DNA from: Longimicrobium terrae
GTDB taxonomy: Bacteria; Gemmatimonadota; Gemmatimonadetes; Longimicrobiales; Longimicrobiaceae
Length of the DNA stretch: 64,000 nt
Direction of reading: 5' to 3'
Assembly (NCBI RefSeq): GCF_014202995.1
Contig: NZ_JACHIA010000024.1
Coordinates: 1-64,000, forward strand
Below, piece after piece: positions 52,074-61,063 of this stretch. Within the stretch, counting starts at the first letter, position 1. Each line of letters begins with the position of its first letter. The notes below the pieces were generated by a model that had not been told where the DNA came from, searched no databases, and saw only the letters and a list, made by a program, of their open reading frames with translations. The translations under genes and the position numbers were made by a program.

Positions 52074-53771
52074 TCATTCGACTACGCGCAGACGTTCCTC
52101 CAGCGCGGCGTCGGGGGCGACGAAGATGGTCTTGGCCTGGACGAGGCTTACGCGTCCGGGCGGGGCGCCGCGCGGTTTGCGGACGTAGCGGCGCCGCGTC
52201 CAGTCCACCGCGACGGTGCCCGATGAGCGCGCCTTGCTGTAGTACGCCGCCAGCACCGCCGCTTCTTCCAGGTCGCGGGCCGGGGGCGCACCCTCTTCCC
52301 GCCAGCGGAGAACGACGTGGGAGCCGGGGACGGAGCGGGCGTGCAGCCATACGTCCCCCGGCGCCGCGTGGCCGAACGTAAGCCGGTCGTTGTCCCTGGA
52401 ACTGCGCCCCACGCGCACCTCGATGCCCCCTGACGTGCGATACGGCCGGTAGGGAAGTCGTTCGTCGTCCGCGGAGGCGGAGGCGCGCTCGGCCGCTTCC
52501 GGGCGGCGCAGGGCGGCTTCCACGCCCTCCGGCACCTCTCCCGCCTCCAGCGAGGCGATGACGCCCATCCACCGATCGCGTTCCCGCTCCGCCTCCGCCA
52601 CCAGTTCGGGGAGGCGCGCGTGCGCCTTGTCCCGGCGGCGGGCCTGCTCGTACAGCCGCTCCGCGTTCTCGTGCGGGCGCAGCGCGGGTTCCAGCGGCAC
52701 CGTCACCTCGTCGCCCTCAAAGCCGGGGAGCACGACGCTGTCGGTGCCCGGCTCCAGCCAGTCCAGGTGAGCCAGGATCAGGTCGCCCCATCCGCGCAGC
52801 CGGTCCGCCTCGCCCGTCTTTCCCATGTCCGCCGCGAGGCGCGAAAGACGCTTCTCTGCACCCGCGAGCCGCCTCCGCGCGCGCTCCAGCAGTTCGGCCC
52901 CGGGCGCGGCGGCGGCCTCCACGGCATCGTCCGCCGGCTGCTCGCGAGACACCTGCTCCATCGCGGCCAGAAGGGACGTGTGCGGCGCGGACTCCGTTCC
53001 GGGGAGAAGGAGCGGATAGGGCTGCGGACCCGACGAGGTGCGCAGGAGCACGGGGGTGGAGGCATCCCCATCCGCCATTTCCCACCACCGCTCGAACGCA
53101 TCCTCCAGGACGTCCTCCCCATCCACCGAAGCCGCCAGGCCCAGGATCCACGACGCGTTCATGGGGCTGGCGAAGGCGAAGCGGCGGACGAGGGCGCGCG
53201 CGCGGTCCGCGGGCGGGATCCCGGCGAGCGCGTCGGTCCACTCCGCGAGCAGCTCCGCGCGGGGGCGGCCGGGGAGGACGCGCCGGGTGGGCGGGGGAGG
53301 GAGGTAGACCGCGCCGGCCCGCAGCGCGCGCTCGCCGGCGGAGCGGGCGCGGAGGACGGAAATGATGCGCCGGGTTTCGGCATCCACCAGCAGCGCGTTC
53401 CACTGGTTGGTGTGCAGCTCGATGACCAGCGCCCGGCGCGCGCCGCGAAAGCGCGCCCCCTCGTGCAGGTCGATGCGCAGCAGCCGCTCGTCCGCGGGGG
53501 ACGAGACGCGGGTGATGCGCGCCGACAGCTCCGACGGGTCCGGCGGGCGCGCGCCGTCCTCCGCGAGCGAGGCGGCGTCCACCAGGCGCACCCAGCCCCG
53601 GCGCGGGTGCAGGTCCCAGCGCAGCGCCTGCCCGCGGTCCAGCGGCAGCGTGCAGGAAAGGTCGCGGGCAAACACGGGCTGGCCGGCCGCGGCGCGGCCC
53701 CGCAGGGCGGCGCCGAGCTCCGCCGCGAGGGCGCGCACCAGCAGCGGATCGTAACGGATAAGGTTTGACAC
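52074..53771 (-). CDS. NFACT family protein, RqcH-like
   Basis: A 565-residue protein of the Rqc2/NEMF/FbpA/RqcH family. The N-terminal NFACT-N domain (about 1-220) starts with VSNLIRYDPLLVRALAAELG; two coiled-coil stretches (about 285-320 and 395-440) match the family's arm; the C-terminal NFACT-R domain (about 450-540) reads RTSGGIEVRVGRSSRDNDRL, GDVWLHARSVPGSHVVLRW and AAVLAAYYSKARSS. In bacteria RqcH binds split 50S subunits and directs C-terminal Ala tailing of stalled peptides; some homologues were called fibronectin-binding. GTG 53771 is the preferred start, since the longer frame overlaps the panB start. It is divergent from panB with about 100 bases between. Confidence 0.88.
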   Translation of the reverse strand: MSNLIRYDPLLVRALAAELGAALRGRAAAGQPVFARDLSCTLPLDRGQALRWDLHPRRGWVRLVDAASLAEDGARPPDPSELSARITRVSSPADERLLRIDLHEGARFRGARRALVIELHTNQWNALLVDAETRRIISVLRARSAGERALRAGAVYLPPPPTRRVLPGRPRAELLAEWTDALAGIPPADRARALVRRFAFASPMNASWILGLAASVDGEDVLEDAFERWWEMADGDASTPVLLRTSSGPQPYPLLLPGTESAPHTSLLAAMEQVSREQPADDAVEAAAAPGAELLERARRRLAGAEKRLSRLAADMGKTGEADRLRGWGDLILAHLDWLEPGTDSVVLPGFEGDEVTVPLEPALRPHENAERLYEQARRRDKAHARLPELVAEAERERDRWMGVIASLEAGEVPEGVEAALRRPEAAERASASADDERLPYRPYRTSGGIEVRVGRSSRDNDRLTFGHAAPGDVWLHARSVPGSHVVLRWREEGAPPARDLEEAAVLAAYYSKARSSGTVAVDWTRRRYVRKPRGAPPGRVSLVQAKTIFVAPDAALEERLRVVE

Positions 53772-53871
53772 GCGGCCCAACTTCGGGTTACTTTCACGGC
53801 CCGTCAACCCGCAGTCCCATGCGCGATTTTCCGGCGTCCGGTCCGGTGTTCGCCACGCACGATGTAACGGG

Positions 53872-54696
53872 ATGTCCACTCAGCGGGGAAGCGGGCCGCG
53901 GCGGGTGACCGTCGCCGAGCTGCGCGAAATGAAGCGCCGCGGCGAAAAGATCGCCGCGCTCACGGCATACGACTACCTCTTCGCCCGCCTGGTAGACGGC
54001 GCGGGCGTGGATGTCGTGCTCGTGGGCGACTCCCTCGGCCAGGTCATCCTCGGCCTGGATACCACCGTTCCCGTCACACTCGACGACATGATCCACCACG
54101 CCCGCGCGGTTCGCCGCGGCGTGGAGCGGGCCCTGCTCGTCGTCGACCTCCCCTTTCTCACCTACCAGGTCAGCCGCGAAGACGCCCTGCGCAATGCCGG
54201 GCGCGTGCTTCAGGAAACCGGGGCGCAGGCGGTGAAGCTGGAAGGGGGCTCCCCCGAAATCGCCGACACCGTCGCCGCGCTGGTGCGCGCCGGCATTCCC
54301 GTCATGGGCCACCTGGGCTTTACCCCCCAGTCGGTTCACGTGCAGGGCGTGCGCGTGCAGGGCAAGGGCGAAGAAGCGGCGGAGCGGATGATGGCCGAAG
54401 CGCGCCGCCTGGAGCAGGCCGGCGCCTTTTCCGTCGTCCTGGAGCTGGTGCCCGGCCCGCTGGCCGCGGCGGTGACGGAAAGCGTGTCCATTCCCACCAT
54501 CGGCATCGGCGCCGGCGTGGGGTGCGACGGGCAGGTGCTGGTGCTGCACGACATGCTGGGGCTCAACACCGGCTTCAACCCGCGCTTTCTGCGCCGCTTC
54601 GCCGACGTGGGGCAGGCGGTGACGGACGGGGTGGGCGAGTACGTGCGCACGGTCAAGGACGGGGCGTATCCCGGCCCGGAACACACCTTCGAATGA
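53872..54696 (+). CDS. panB: 3-methyl-2-oxobutanoate hydroxymethyltransferase PanB
   Basis: A 274-residue (beta/alpha)8 enzyme that makes ketopantoate from alpha-ketoisovalerate and methylene-THF, the first step toward pantothenate. Family motifs include KIAALTAYDYLFARLVDGAG, VVLVGDSLGQVILGLDTTVPVTLDDM, the metal- and substrate-binding VKLEGG and MGHLGFTPQSVH, and IGIGAGVGCDGQVLVLHDMLG. It starts about 100 bases from the divergent RqcH-like gene and its stop overlaps panC by four bases (ATGA). Confidence 0.96.
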   Translation: MSTQRGSGPRRVTVAELREMKRRGEKIAALTAYDYLFARLVDGAGVDVVLVGDSLGQVILGLDTTVPVTLDDMIHHARAVRRGVERALLVVDLPFLTYQVSREDALRNAGRVLQETGAQAVKLEGGSPEIADTVAALVRAGIPVMGHLGFTPQSVHVQGVRVQGKGEEAAERMMAEARRLEQAGAFSVVLELVPGPLAAAVTESVSIPTIGIGAGVGCDGQVLVLHDMLGLNTGFNPRFLRRFADVGQAVTDGVGEYVRTVKDGAYPGPEHTFE

Positions 54697-55562
54697 GCAT
54701 GGCCGTGGACGCGCGCCCCCTGCAGCTGGTGCACGGCCGCGCCGATCTTCGCGCCGCGATCGCCGCCGCGCGCGACGCCGGGGAGACGGTGGCGCTGGTG
54801 CCGACGATGGGCTTTCTGCACGCCGGGCACATGTCGCTGGTGGACCGCGCCCGCGAGCTGGCGGACCGGGTGATGATGTCCATCTTCGTCAACCCGCTGC
54901 AGTTCGGCCCCAGCGAAGACCTGGACCGCTACCCGCGCGACCTGGACGGCGACCTGGAGCTGGCACGCGAGCACGGCGTGGACCTGGTCTTTGCCCCTTC
55001 CGCCGCGGAGATGTATCCGCACGGCGCGCAGCAGGTGATGGTGGAGCCGGGGCCGCTGGGGTCGCGCATGGAGGGGGCCATCCGCCCCGGCCACTTCAGC
55101 GGCATGCTGACCGTGGTCGCCAAGCTGTTCGGCCTGTTCATGCCGGACGTGGCGGTATTTGGTCAAAAGGATTTTCAGCAGGCCACGCTCATCCGCCGCA
55201 TGGTGGGGGACCTCAACATCCCCGTCCGCGTGGAGGTGGCGCCCATCGTGCGGGAGGCCGACGGCTTGGCGATGAGCTCCCGGAACGTTTATCTTTCCGT
55301 GGAGGAGCGCGAGCGCGCCCTGGCCCTGCACCGCGGGCTGCAGCGGGCAGACGCGCTGTTCGCCGGGGGCGAGCGCGACGCGGCGGTGCTGCGGCAGGCA
55401 CTGTGGGCGGCGCTGCGGGTGCCGGGGATCGAGCCGGAGTACGCTGAGGCGGTGAACCCCGACACGCTGGAGCCGGTGACCGCCGCGGCGCCGGGAACCG
55501 TGCTGCTGGTGGCGGCGCGGGTGGGTGGAACGCGGCTGATCGACAACGCGGTCCTTTTCTGA
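54693..55562 (+). CDS. panC: Pantothenate synthetase PanC
   Basis: A 289-residue enzyme condensing pantoate and beta-alanine with ATP through a pantoyl-adenylate. It has [20 protein letters not shown] with the HIGH-like motif, [42 protein letters not shown] and the KMSKS-like [17 protein letters not shown] 54693 overlaps the panB stop, and panD follows after 34 bases, so the whole pathway branch is one operon. Confidence 0.96.
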   Translation: MSMAVDARPLQLVHGRADLRAAIAAARDAGETVALVPTMGFLHAGHMSLVDRARELADRVMMSIFVNPLQFGPSEDLDRYPRDLDGDLELAREHGVDLVFAPSAAEMYPHGAQQVMVEPGPLGSRMEGAIRPGHFSGMLTVVAKLFGLFMPDVAVFGQKDFQQATLIRRMVGDLNIPVRVEVAPIVREADGLAMSSRNVYLSVEERERALALHRGLQRADALFAGGERDAAVLRQALWAALRVPGIEPEYAEAVNPDTLEPVTAAAPGTVLLVAARVGGTRLIDNAVLF

Positions 55563-55596
55563 TTTCACGAGCAGGCGTCCACACTGGGAGGCTGCC

Positions 55597-55971
55597 ATGC
55601 TTCGCAACATGTGCAAGAGCAAGATCCACCGGGCCACGGTGACCGGGGCGGATCTCAACTATATCGGCTCCATCACGATTGATCCCGAGCTGATGGAAGC
55701 CGCGGATCTGCTGGAGTTCGAGCAGGTGGCCGTCGTGAACGTCAACAACGGCGCGCGGTTCGAGACGTACGTGATCCCCGGTGAGCGCGGCCGGGGCGAG
55801 ATGTGCCTGAACGGCGCCGCCGCGCGCCTGGTGCATCCCGGCGACAAGGTCATCGTCATCAGCTACGCGCAGTACGACGAGGCGGAAATGGCCAGCTACC
55901 GGCCGCGCTTCATCTTCGTGGACGAGCAGAACCGCATCTCGCGCGACGCCCTGCGGGCCGTCAGCTCCTGA
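55597..55971 (+). CDS. panD: Aspartate 1-decarboxylase PanD
   Basis: A 124-residue pyruvoyl enzyme that makes beta-alanine for PanC. The self-cleavage site is canonical, G24-S25 in NYIGSITID, with K9 in [13 protein letters not shown] and Y58-region residues in [36 protein letters not shown] closes the fold. It starts ATG 55597 after GGGAGG. The next gene starts five bases beyond its stop with GTG. Confidence 0.97.
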   Translation: MLRNMCKSKIHRATVTGADLNYIGSITIDPELMEAADLLEFEQVAVVNVNNGARFETYVIPGERGRGEMCLNGAAARLVHPGDKVIVISYAQYDEAEMASYRPRFIFVDEQNRISRDALRAVSS

Positions 55972-55976
55972 CGCCC

Positions 55977-56810
55977 GTGGGTCCCTGGACCGGCGTCGTA
56001 CTGGCGCTGGCGGAGCCGGGGAGCGACGGGCTTCGCTCCCGGCTGTCCACCTACCTGCACCCCCTGGCGGGGCGCCCGCTGGCCTGGCATGCGGTAAGCT
56101 GCCTGGCCGCGCTGCGTCCGGCCCCGGCGCGCATCGTGGTGGTGGGGGGTGAGCTCGCCATCGAACTGTTTGGCGACATCGACTGTGTGGTCGATGTACT
56201 TCCCGCCACGGAAGCGGCGCTGGGCGGCGCCGTTCTGCCCGCGGAAGGGCGCGTGCTGGTGGTGGATGCCGCCGCACCCACCGCCGGCCCCGCGCTGGAC
56301 CGCCTGCTGAAGCGGCCGGACGACGTGCTTCTGGAGGGCGGAGACGGCGCGGTGCTCGCGGCGTGGATCGGGCCGGAGGGCGCGGAGCGGCTGGTGGCGC
56401 GCGGCGGCGACCTGTCCGTCCTGCGCGCTCTTTCCGGGATCGCCGTCGTCCCTGACCCCGCCGGCTTCGTGGTGCGCGACCGCGCCTCGCTGGCCCGCGC
56501 CGGCGGCGCCATCCGCGACCGCGTCGTCCATCGGCTGATGAACGAGGGGGTCACCTTTCTCCTTCCCCAGACGGTGCTGGTGGACGTGGGCGTGGTCATC
56601 GGCCGCGATTCCGTCATCTACCCCGGCTGCGTACTGGAGGGGCAGACGGTGGTGGGCGACGAAACGGTCATCGGCCCGTGCTGCCGCATCGTCAGTTCGC
56701 GCGTGGGGAGCGGCGTGGAGCTTCGCGGCTTCAACTACGTGTCGCACACCGCCATCCGCAATCGCGCCATCCTGGAATCCCATGCCCGCCGCGGCTTTGA
56801 CGACGAGTGA
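55977..56810 (+). CDS. Degenerate GlmU-like protein
   Basis: A 277-residue protein that aligns by eye with GlmU but is much shorter than the usual 450-480. The N-terminus VVLALAEPGSDGLRSRLSTYLHPLAGRPLAWHA keeps the LHPLAGRP helix but has lost the LAAGxGTRMxSxxPK nucleotide-binding signature, so uridylyltransferase activity is unlikely. The C-terminal part (about 190-277) has a few left-handed beta-helix turns (VVIGRDSVIYPGCVLEGQTVVGDETVIG) and stops before the acetyl-CoA-binding end. It sits between panD and yqeK with short overlaps. GTG 55977 is chosen because earlier starts overlap panD. It may be a pseudo-enzyme, a sugar-nucleotide transferase of changed specificity, or a scaffold. Confidence 0.75.
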   Translation: MGPWTGVVLALAEPGSDGLRSRLSTYLHPLAGRPLAWHAVSCLAALRPAPARIVVVGGELAIELFGDIDCVVDVLPATEAALGGAVLPAEGRVLVVDAAAPTAGPALDRLLKRPDDVLLEGGDGAVLAAWIGPEGAERLVARGGDLSVLRALSGIAVVPDPAGFVVRDRASLARAGGAIRDRVVHRLMNEGVTFLLPQTVLVDVGVVIGRDSVIYPGCVLEGQTVVGDETVIGPCCRIVSSRVGSGVELRGFNYVSHTAIRNRAILESHARRGFDDE

Positions 56811-57375
56811 TCCCGGCCCGCTGGTGCGCGCCGCAGCCCGCGGCGAACTTCCCAAGTGGGCGCACGTTTCCGAGAAGCGGCGCGCGCACATGGCGCGCGT
56901 GGCCGCGCTGATGGCGGAATGGGCGTCCGGACTGGGGCTTTCCGAAGGCGACCAGGCGCGCTGGACGGCCACCGGCTGGCTGCACGATGCGTTGCGCGAA
57001 GGCACGCCGGACGAACTGCGCCCCCAGGTTCCGCCCGCCTTTCACGATCTTCCCGGCAAGCTGCTGCACGGCCCCGCCGCCTCCGAGCGCTTGGCCGGCG
57101 AGGTGGATGAGGAGATGCTGGAGGCCATCCGCTACCACACGCTCGGCTCGCCCCGGTGGAAGGCGCTCGGCCGGGCGCTGTACCTGGCGGATTTTCTGGA
57201 GCCGGGGCGCCGGTACGAGACGGAGTGGACCGCGTCGCTGCGCGCCCGTATGCCGGCGGAGATGGACGCCGTGCTGCGCGAGGTGGTGGAGGCGCGGGTG
57301 CGGCACGTGATGGAAAGCGGGTCCGCGCTGCATCCAGAAACGCAGGCGTTCCATGGCCAGGTCAGCGCCGCGTAG
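56782..57375 (+). CDS. yqeK: YqeK-type HD-domain hydrolase
   Basis: A 197-residue HD protein of the YqeK family, symmetrical Ap4A hydrolases and phosphatases. Metal ligands include H36 (KRRAHMARV), H68-D69 (GWLHDALREGTP), a later His in KLLHGPAASERL, H in IRYHTLGSPRW, and Asp in LYLADFLEPGR, the latter being the family signature. It overlaps the GlmU-like gene by 29 bases and the LytR_C gene by 23. In many bacteria yqeK lies next to nadD and rsfS; neither is here. Confidence 0.88.
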   Translation: MPAAALTTSDPGPLVRAAARGELPKWAHVSEKRRAHMARVAALMAEWASGLGLSEGDQARWTATGWLHDALREGTPDELRPQVPPAFHDLPGKLLHGPAASERLAGEVDEEMLEAIRYHTLGSPRWKALGRALYLADFLEPGRRYETEWTASLRARMPAEMDAVLREVVEARVRHVMESGSALHPETQAFHGQVSAA

Positions 57376-57889
57376 CGCGGCCGCCAAGGGCGGCTCCGGC
57401 GGCGGGCGGATTCAGGTAATCGGCCTGTTTCTGCTGCTGCTGCTGGTGGCCGTGCTGGTGGGGTCCATGGTGGCGGGGTTGATGGGCGGCGGGGGCGAAC
57501 TGGCCCGGCCCGTTGCCGCGGCGGATTCGGCTGCCGCCACGGCGGACCCGGTTTCCGCCACGCCCGCCCAGGGGCCGCGGCCGGGTGCGCGCGTCCGCGT
57601 GGAAGTGCTGAACGCGTCCGGCATCCCCGGGCTGGCGGCGGAAGGACGGCGCGTACTGCGCGACCGCGGCTTCGACGTCGTCTTTATCGGCAACGGCGCC
57701 GGGTTTCCGCCCGACAGTTCGCTCGTCCTTGACCGCGTAGGGCGGATGGACGCCGCGCGCGAGGTGGCGGACGCCATCGGAATCCGCCGCGTGCAGCCCA
57801 AGCCGGACGCCAACATGTACGTGGACGCGACGGTGGTGCTGGGAAAGGACTGGCGCGCGGCGCCGGAGAGCGGGGAAGCGCAGCAGTAA
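57353..57889 (+). CDS. LytR C-terminal-domain membrane protein
   Basis: A 178-residue bitopic protein. A basic, Gly-rich N-terminus precedes one membrane helix (about residues 20-44, IQVIGLFLLLLLVAVLVGSM), then an Ala/Asp-rich linker and a LytR_C domain (about 77-165) with VRVEVLNASGIPGLAAEGRRV and DVVFIGNGAG. The LytR-CpsA-Psr catalytic domain is absent, so it does not itself attach polymers to the wall; LytR_C domains are of unclear function and may bind envelope partners. It ends the pan operon, with a terminator 21 bases downstream. Confidence 0.82.
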   Translation: MARSAPRSAAAKGGSGGGRIQVIGLFLLLLLVAVLVGSMVAGLMGGGGELARPVAAADSAAATADPVSATPAQGPRPGARVRVEVLNASGIPGLAAEGRRVLRDRGFDVVFIGNGAGFPPDSSLVLDRVGRMDAAREVADAIGIRRVQPKPDANMYVDATVVLGKDWRAAPESGEAQQ

Positions 57890-57910
57890 AAGATGCGGAT
57901 CGGCACAACG

Positions 57911-57947
57911 CGGCCCGGGCGAATCAGCCCCGGGCCGTTTCGTTTTT
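57911..57947 (+). terminator. Hairpin terminator of the pan operon
   Basis: CGGCCCGGG (57911-57919) pairs with CCCGGGCCG (57929-57937), followed by TTTCGTTTTTC. The loop contains the stop codon of the convergent pseudouridine synthase gene. Confidence 0.8.
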
Positions 57948-58862
57948 CAGCACCTCGATCGCGGCCCGCAGATCCTCCGCCAAGGGTGCGCGCAGCTCCA
58001 CCGGTGCACCCGTGGCGGGATGCGTAAAGGCCAGCCGCTCCGCGTGCAGCGCCTGCCGCTTTACCAGATCCACACGGCGGCGTCCGTACTGCCTGTCGCC
58101 CAGGACGGGGTGGCCGGCGTGCTGCATGTGCACGCGGATCTGGTGCGTCCGCCCCGTCTCCAGTTCCAGGCGCACCAGCGTCGCGTTGGGATAGCGCTCC
58201 ACGACCTCGTAGCGCGTCAGCGCGGGCTCGCCGTTGGGCCGGGTGACGCGCAGGGTGGGATTGCGCGGGTCCCGCGCGATGGGCGCGTCGATCATTCCCC
58301 GGTCCTGCGTCACGACGCCGTCCACCAGGGCCAGGTACTCGCGCTTCAGTTCGCCCGCACGCAGCTGCAGATCCAGCCGGTGATGCGCGTGCGCCGTCCG
58401 CGCAAACAGCACCAGTCCGGAGGTGTCGCGGTCGATGCGGTGCACGGGATGCACGCGCGCCCGGATTCCGCGCTGCTGAAGGTGCCACGCCACCCCGTGC
58501 GCCAATGTGCGGTCCTGCCCCGGCGAGGTGGGGTGGACGAGCACGAACGGCGGCTTGTCGATGACCAGCAGGTCCTCGTCTTCCGCCACGATGGACAGCG
58601 GCATCTCCACGGGGGTCAGCCCCGGTTCCTCGTCCACCACCAGCCGCACCTCCACCAGATCCCCCGCCTTGACCTTGCCCGCCAGCCACCCGGGCTTGCG
58701 GTTCATCTGCACGCCCCTGCTGCGCGTAAGCCGCTGAATCATCCGCCCCGATATCCCCAGCGTTTCCGTCAGCAGCTGCTGCAGCGTGCGGCCCGCCTCG
58801 TCGGCGGTAACGGTGTGCTTGACCCACTGGGGCTTGCGCCCGGATTCGGCTGGCTGCGGCAT
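57924..58862 (-). CDS. RluA-family pseudouridine synthase
   Basis: A 312-residue enzyme isomerising uridine in rRNA or tRNA. It has an N-terminal S4-like RNA-binding domain (about 15-80, TLQQLLTETLGISGRMIQRL), then VIDKPPFVLVHPT and the catalytic VHRIDRDTSGLVLFAR with Asp, REYLALVDG, LVRLELETGRTHQIRVHM and GDRQYG. The RluD/RluC/TruC subgroup and target position cannot be assigned from sequence by eye. No gene follows closely on its 5' side; 58863-59236 is empty. Confidence 0.92.
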   Translation of the reverse strand: MPQPAESGRKPQWVKHTVTADEAGRTLQQLLTETLGISGRMIQRLTRSRGVQMNRKPGWLAGKVKAGDLVEVRLVVDEEPGLTPVEMPLSIVAEDEDLLVIDKPPFVLVHPTSPGQDRTLAHGVAWHLQQRGIRARVHPVHRIDRDTSGLVLFARTAHAHHRLDLQLRAGELKREYLALVDGVVTQDRGMIDAPIARDPRNPTLRVTRPNGEPALTRYEVVERYPNATLVRLELETGRTHQIRVHMQHAGHPVLGDRQYGRRRVDLVKRQALHAERLAFTHPATGAPVELRAPLAEDLRAAIEVLKNETARG

Positions 58863-59236
58863 GATACGGCGTCGGGGCGATCAGAATACTCAGGAACCAC
58901 GACAATCTACGCGTCCCGGCCCCGATGCACGACCGGCCTCGTTTCCATGCGCGATTCCGATGGCCGACAGGGCCCGAGGGTTAGCGGTCTCATGGTTGGA
59001 TGCGGGATCGCGAGAGGCGGGCGTACTCGCGGCGGCGGCAAACGGAACGGCGGGAATCCCGAACAAGACACCGGGCGTGCGTGGCGGGTCGCGGTGGAGT
59101 GAAACACCTGTGGCGTATAGAGATAGGGATAAAGAAAAGGCTTGACGGCAGGAGCGGAGTCGTGCACCATTGTGGCGTTCAGATTGTCCATGTGCGCCGC
59201 AGGCCCGGCGCCTACCCGCACCGCGGAAGGGCACCC
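58863..59236. other. Gene-free region between the pseudouridine synthase and two small genes
   Basis: No gene is supported. The DNA at about 59100-59160 is unusually AT-rich for the window (TATAGAGATAGGGATAAAGA). A possible -35 TTGACG (59142-59147) is followed 17 bases later only by CACCAT, so the promoter for the gene at 59237 is uncertain. No repeat of the dispersed family is present. Confidence 0.4.
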
Positions 59237-59524
59237 ATGTCCACCCTCTCTGATCCGGAAGTGACCGGCGAACCCGCGTCCGCCGAGTACACCGTCCCCG
59301 CCGGCTACGGCACCATGCGCCTGCGCGAGCACGCCGTTCCGTTCGGCGCGTACGTAGACGCCGAGCCCGTCGTCCGGCGCGCCAGGCCCGATTACCGGGC
59401 CCGGACGCGCGACATGCTGGCGCGCGTGGCGGTGGTGCGGCGCGCGCTCGACGAGGACCAGCGCGAGATCGACCGCCTGCGACGCGAAACCCGGTGCGTC
59501 ATCGACGGCCTGCTCGCGGCCTGA
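59237..59524 (+). CDS. Small orphan protein, 95 residues
   Basis: I do not recognise a family. After an acidic N-terminus (MSTLSDPEVTGEPASAEYTV) there is a short GYGTMRLREHAVPFGAYVD segment and a basic, helical C-terminal half with heptad-like Leu/Arg spacing (ARVAVVRRALDEDQREIDRL) that could form a coiled coil. It ends one base before the next small gene, which is also a coiled-coil candidate. An upstream AT-rich patch may carry the promoter. Confidence 0.6.
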   Translation: MSTLSDPEVTGEPASAEYTVPAGYGTMRLREHAVPFGAYVDAEPVVRRARPDYRARTRDMLARVAVVRRALDEDQREIDRLRRETRCVIDGLLAA

Positions 59525-59525
59525 C

Positions 59526-59768
59526 ATGTGGAAGGAAGTGCTCGACACCACCCGCACGCTGCTGCGGCTGGCCGAAGACCTGCGCCAGAACCGCGAGGAG
59601 ATCAGGGAAATCCGCCGCGAGCTTCACGATCTGGCGCTGGCGGTGCAGCGGGTGTCGCTGGAGGTGGCGCAGGTGCGCGAGGCGGGAGAAAAGGACCGAG
59701 AGGTGCTGGTGCTGCAGTTGGAAAACCAGATCCTGCGCGCCCGCACCCTCGCCGTGTCGGCGGGATGA
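59526..59768 (+). CDS. Small coiled-coil orphan protein, 80 residues
   Basis: I do not recognise a family. Almost the whole protein is one long charged helix (LRLAEDLRQNREEIREIRRE, LHDLALAVQRVSLEVAQVRE), a strong coiled-coil candidate. It starts one base after the stop of the previous small gene, so the two are co-translated and may form a complex. There is no membrane segment or Cys. It converges on rlmN with 21 bases between stops. Confidence 0.6.
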   Translation: MWKEVLDTTRTLLRLAEDLRQNREEIREIRRELHDLALAVQRVSLEVAQVREAGEKDREVLVLQLENQILRARTLAVSAG

Positions 59769-59789
59769 GCGGTGCGGGCCGCGGGAATG

Positions 59790-60896
59790 CTAGATCGAGC
59801 CCATCTGCACCGGGGCGCGGCCCTGCGTGACCTCGGCGCGAAGCTGGCCGCACGCGGCGGCGATGTCGCTGCCGCGCGATTCACGGACGGCGGCGCTGAT
59901 CCCCTGGCGGCCCAGCCGCTCCACGAACAGGTCCAGCCGAGCGCGGCGGCTCGGCTTCCACTCCGTGCCCGGAATGGGATTGAACGGAATGAGGTTCACG
60001 AACGCGTTGAACTCCCGGACCACGCGGGCGAGCTCGTCCGCCAGTTCAGGCAGGTCGGTGACGCCGTCGATCATCACGTACTCGAACGTAATGCGCTTTC
60101 CGCCGGCCGCGTCAAACCGGCGCAGGGCGTCCAGCAGTTCGTCGATGTCGTACTTTTTTTCCAGCGGAATCAGCTTCTGCCGGAGTTCGTGGTTGGGCGC
60201 GTGCAGCGACACGGCCAGGCGGTACTGCTCCGGCATCTCCGCCAGCCGCTGAATGCCCGGCACCACGCCCACCGTGCTGATGGTGATGCGGCGCGCGCCG
60301 AACTTGTAGCCGCGGTTCAGGATGGCCAGGGTGGGGAACACGGCCTTGGGGTTCATGAGCGGCTCGCCCATCCCCATGAAGACGATGTTGGTGATGTCGT
60401 CGTAGCCGTTTTCCTGCGCCCAGCGGCGCGCCCCGCGGAACTGCGCCACGATCTCGCCGGCCGAAAGCTGGCGCCGGTATCCCGCCCAGCCGGTGGCGCA
60501 GAAGGTGCACGCCATGGCGCACCCCGCCTGCGACGAGATGCACAGCGTCAGGCGCGTGGGGGTGGGGATGAGGACGGACTCGATCAGTTCTCCGTCGGCC
60601 AGGCGCCACAGGTGCTTGGCGGTGCCGTCCACGGAGCGGGAGATCTTGGCCGGCTCGGGCGCGGTGAAAGAGAATGCTTCGGCCAGTGCCGCGCGCTCCG
60701 CCTGCGGCAGGTCGCTCATTTCGGCGAAGCCGGCCGCGCCGCGCTCGTACAGCCAGCGCAGCACCTGCCCCACGCGGTACGCCGGCTGGCGGCGGCCGGT
60801 GAAGTGCTCGCGCAGCGCGGATTCCGCCACTTCGGGCAGCAGGCCCACGAGGTCGGCGAGGGCTGAAACGGGCGTGGGCTGGGCGGTGGCGATCAT
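59790..60896 (-). CDS. rlmN: Dual-specificity RNA methyltransferase RlmN
   Basis: A 368-residue radical-SAM enzyme that methylates C2 of A2503 in 23S rRNA and A37 in some tRNAs. The radical-SAM cluster cysteines are C126, C130 and C133 in SQAGCAMACTFCATG; a methylated Cys near the C-terminus is expected at IAAACGQL (about 351), and GMGEPLMNPKAVFPTL and ISTVGVVPGIQRLAE are family motifs. The start at 60896 (MIATAQPTPVSALADL) fits the family length; upstream in-frame sequence is intergenic. It is divergent from the PTS gene. Confidence 0.95.
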   Translation of the reverse strand: MIATAQPTPVSALADLVGLLPEVAESALREHFTGRRQPAYRVGQVLRWLYERGAAGFAEMSDLPQAERAALAEAFSFTAPEPAKISRSVDGTAKHLWRLADGELIESVLIPTPTRLTLCISSQAGCAMACTFCATGWAGYRRQLSAGEIVAQFRGARRWAQENGYDDITNIVFMGMGEPLMNPKAVFPTLAILNRGYKFGARRITISTVGVVPGIQRLAEMPEQYRLAVSLHAPNHELRQKLIPLEKKYDIDELLDALRRFDAAGGKRITFEYVMIDGVTDLPELADELARVVREFNAFVNLIPFNPIPGTEWKPSRRARLDLFVERLGRQGISAAVRESRGSDIAAACGQLRAEVTQGRAPVQMGSI

Positions 60897-61063
60897 CCGT
60901 GCGTTCCGTGATGCTGGGCGCGTGCAAACCGGGTAGTTCACCGCACGCGCCGCCATGTTCCCCGCGTGCTTGTCGGCATTTGGCGCGAGCGTTAGCTTTT
61001 GCAAGCTCCGCACCCGGCCACGCCATGGCGTGGCCTGTCCGTTTCCCGGCCTTGAGGCTTGCA

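Noticed and set aside
59142-59170. Sigma-70 promoter TTGACG-N17-CACCAT before the small gene pair
   Set aside because: The -10 box is too weak to call; kept only as a note in the gene-free region.
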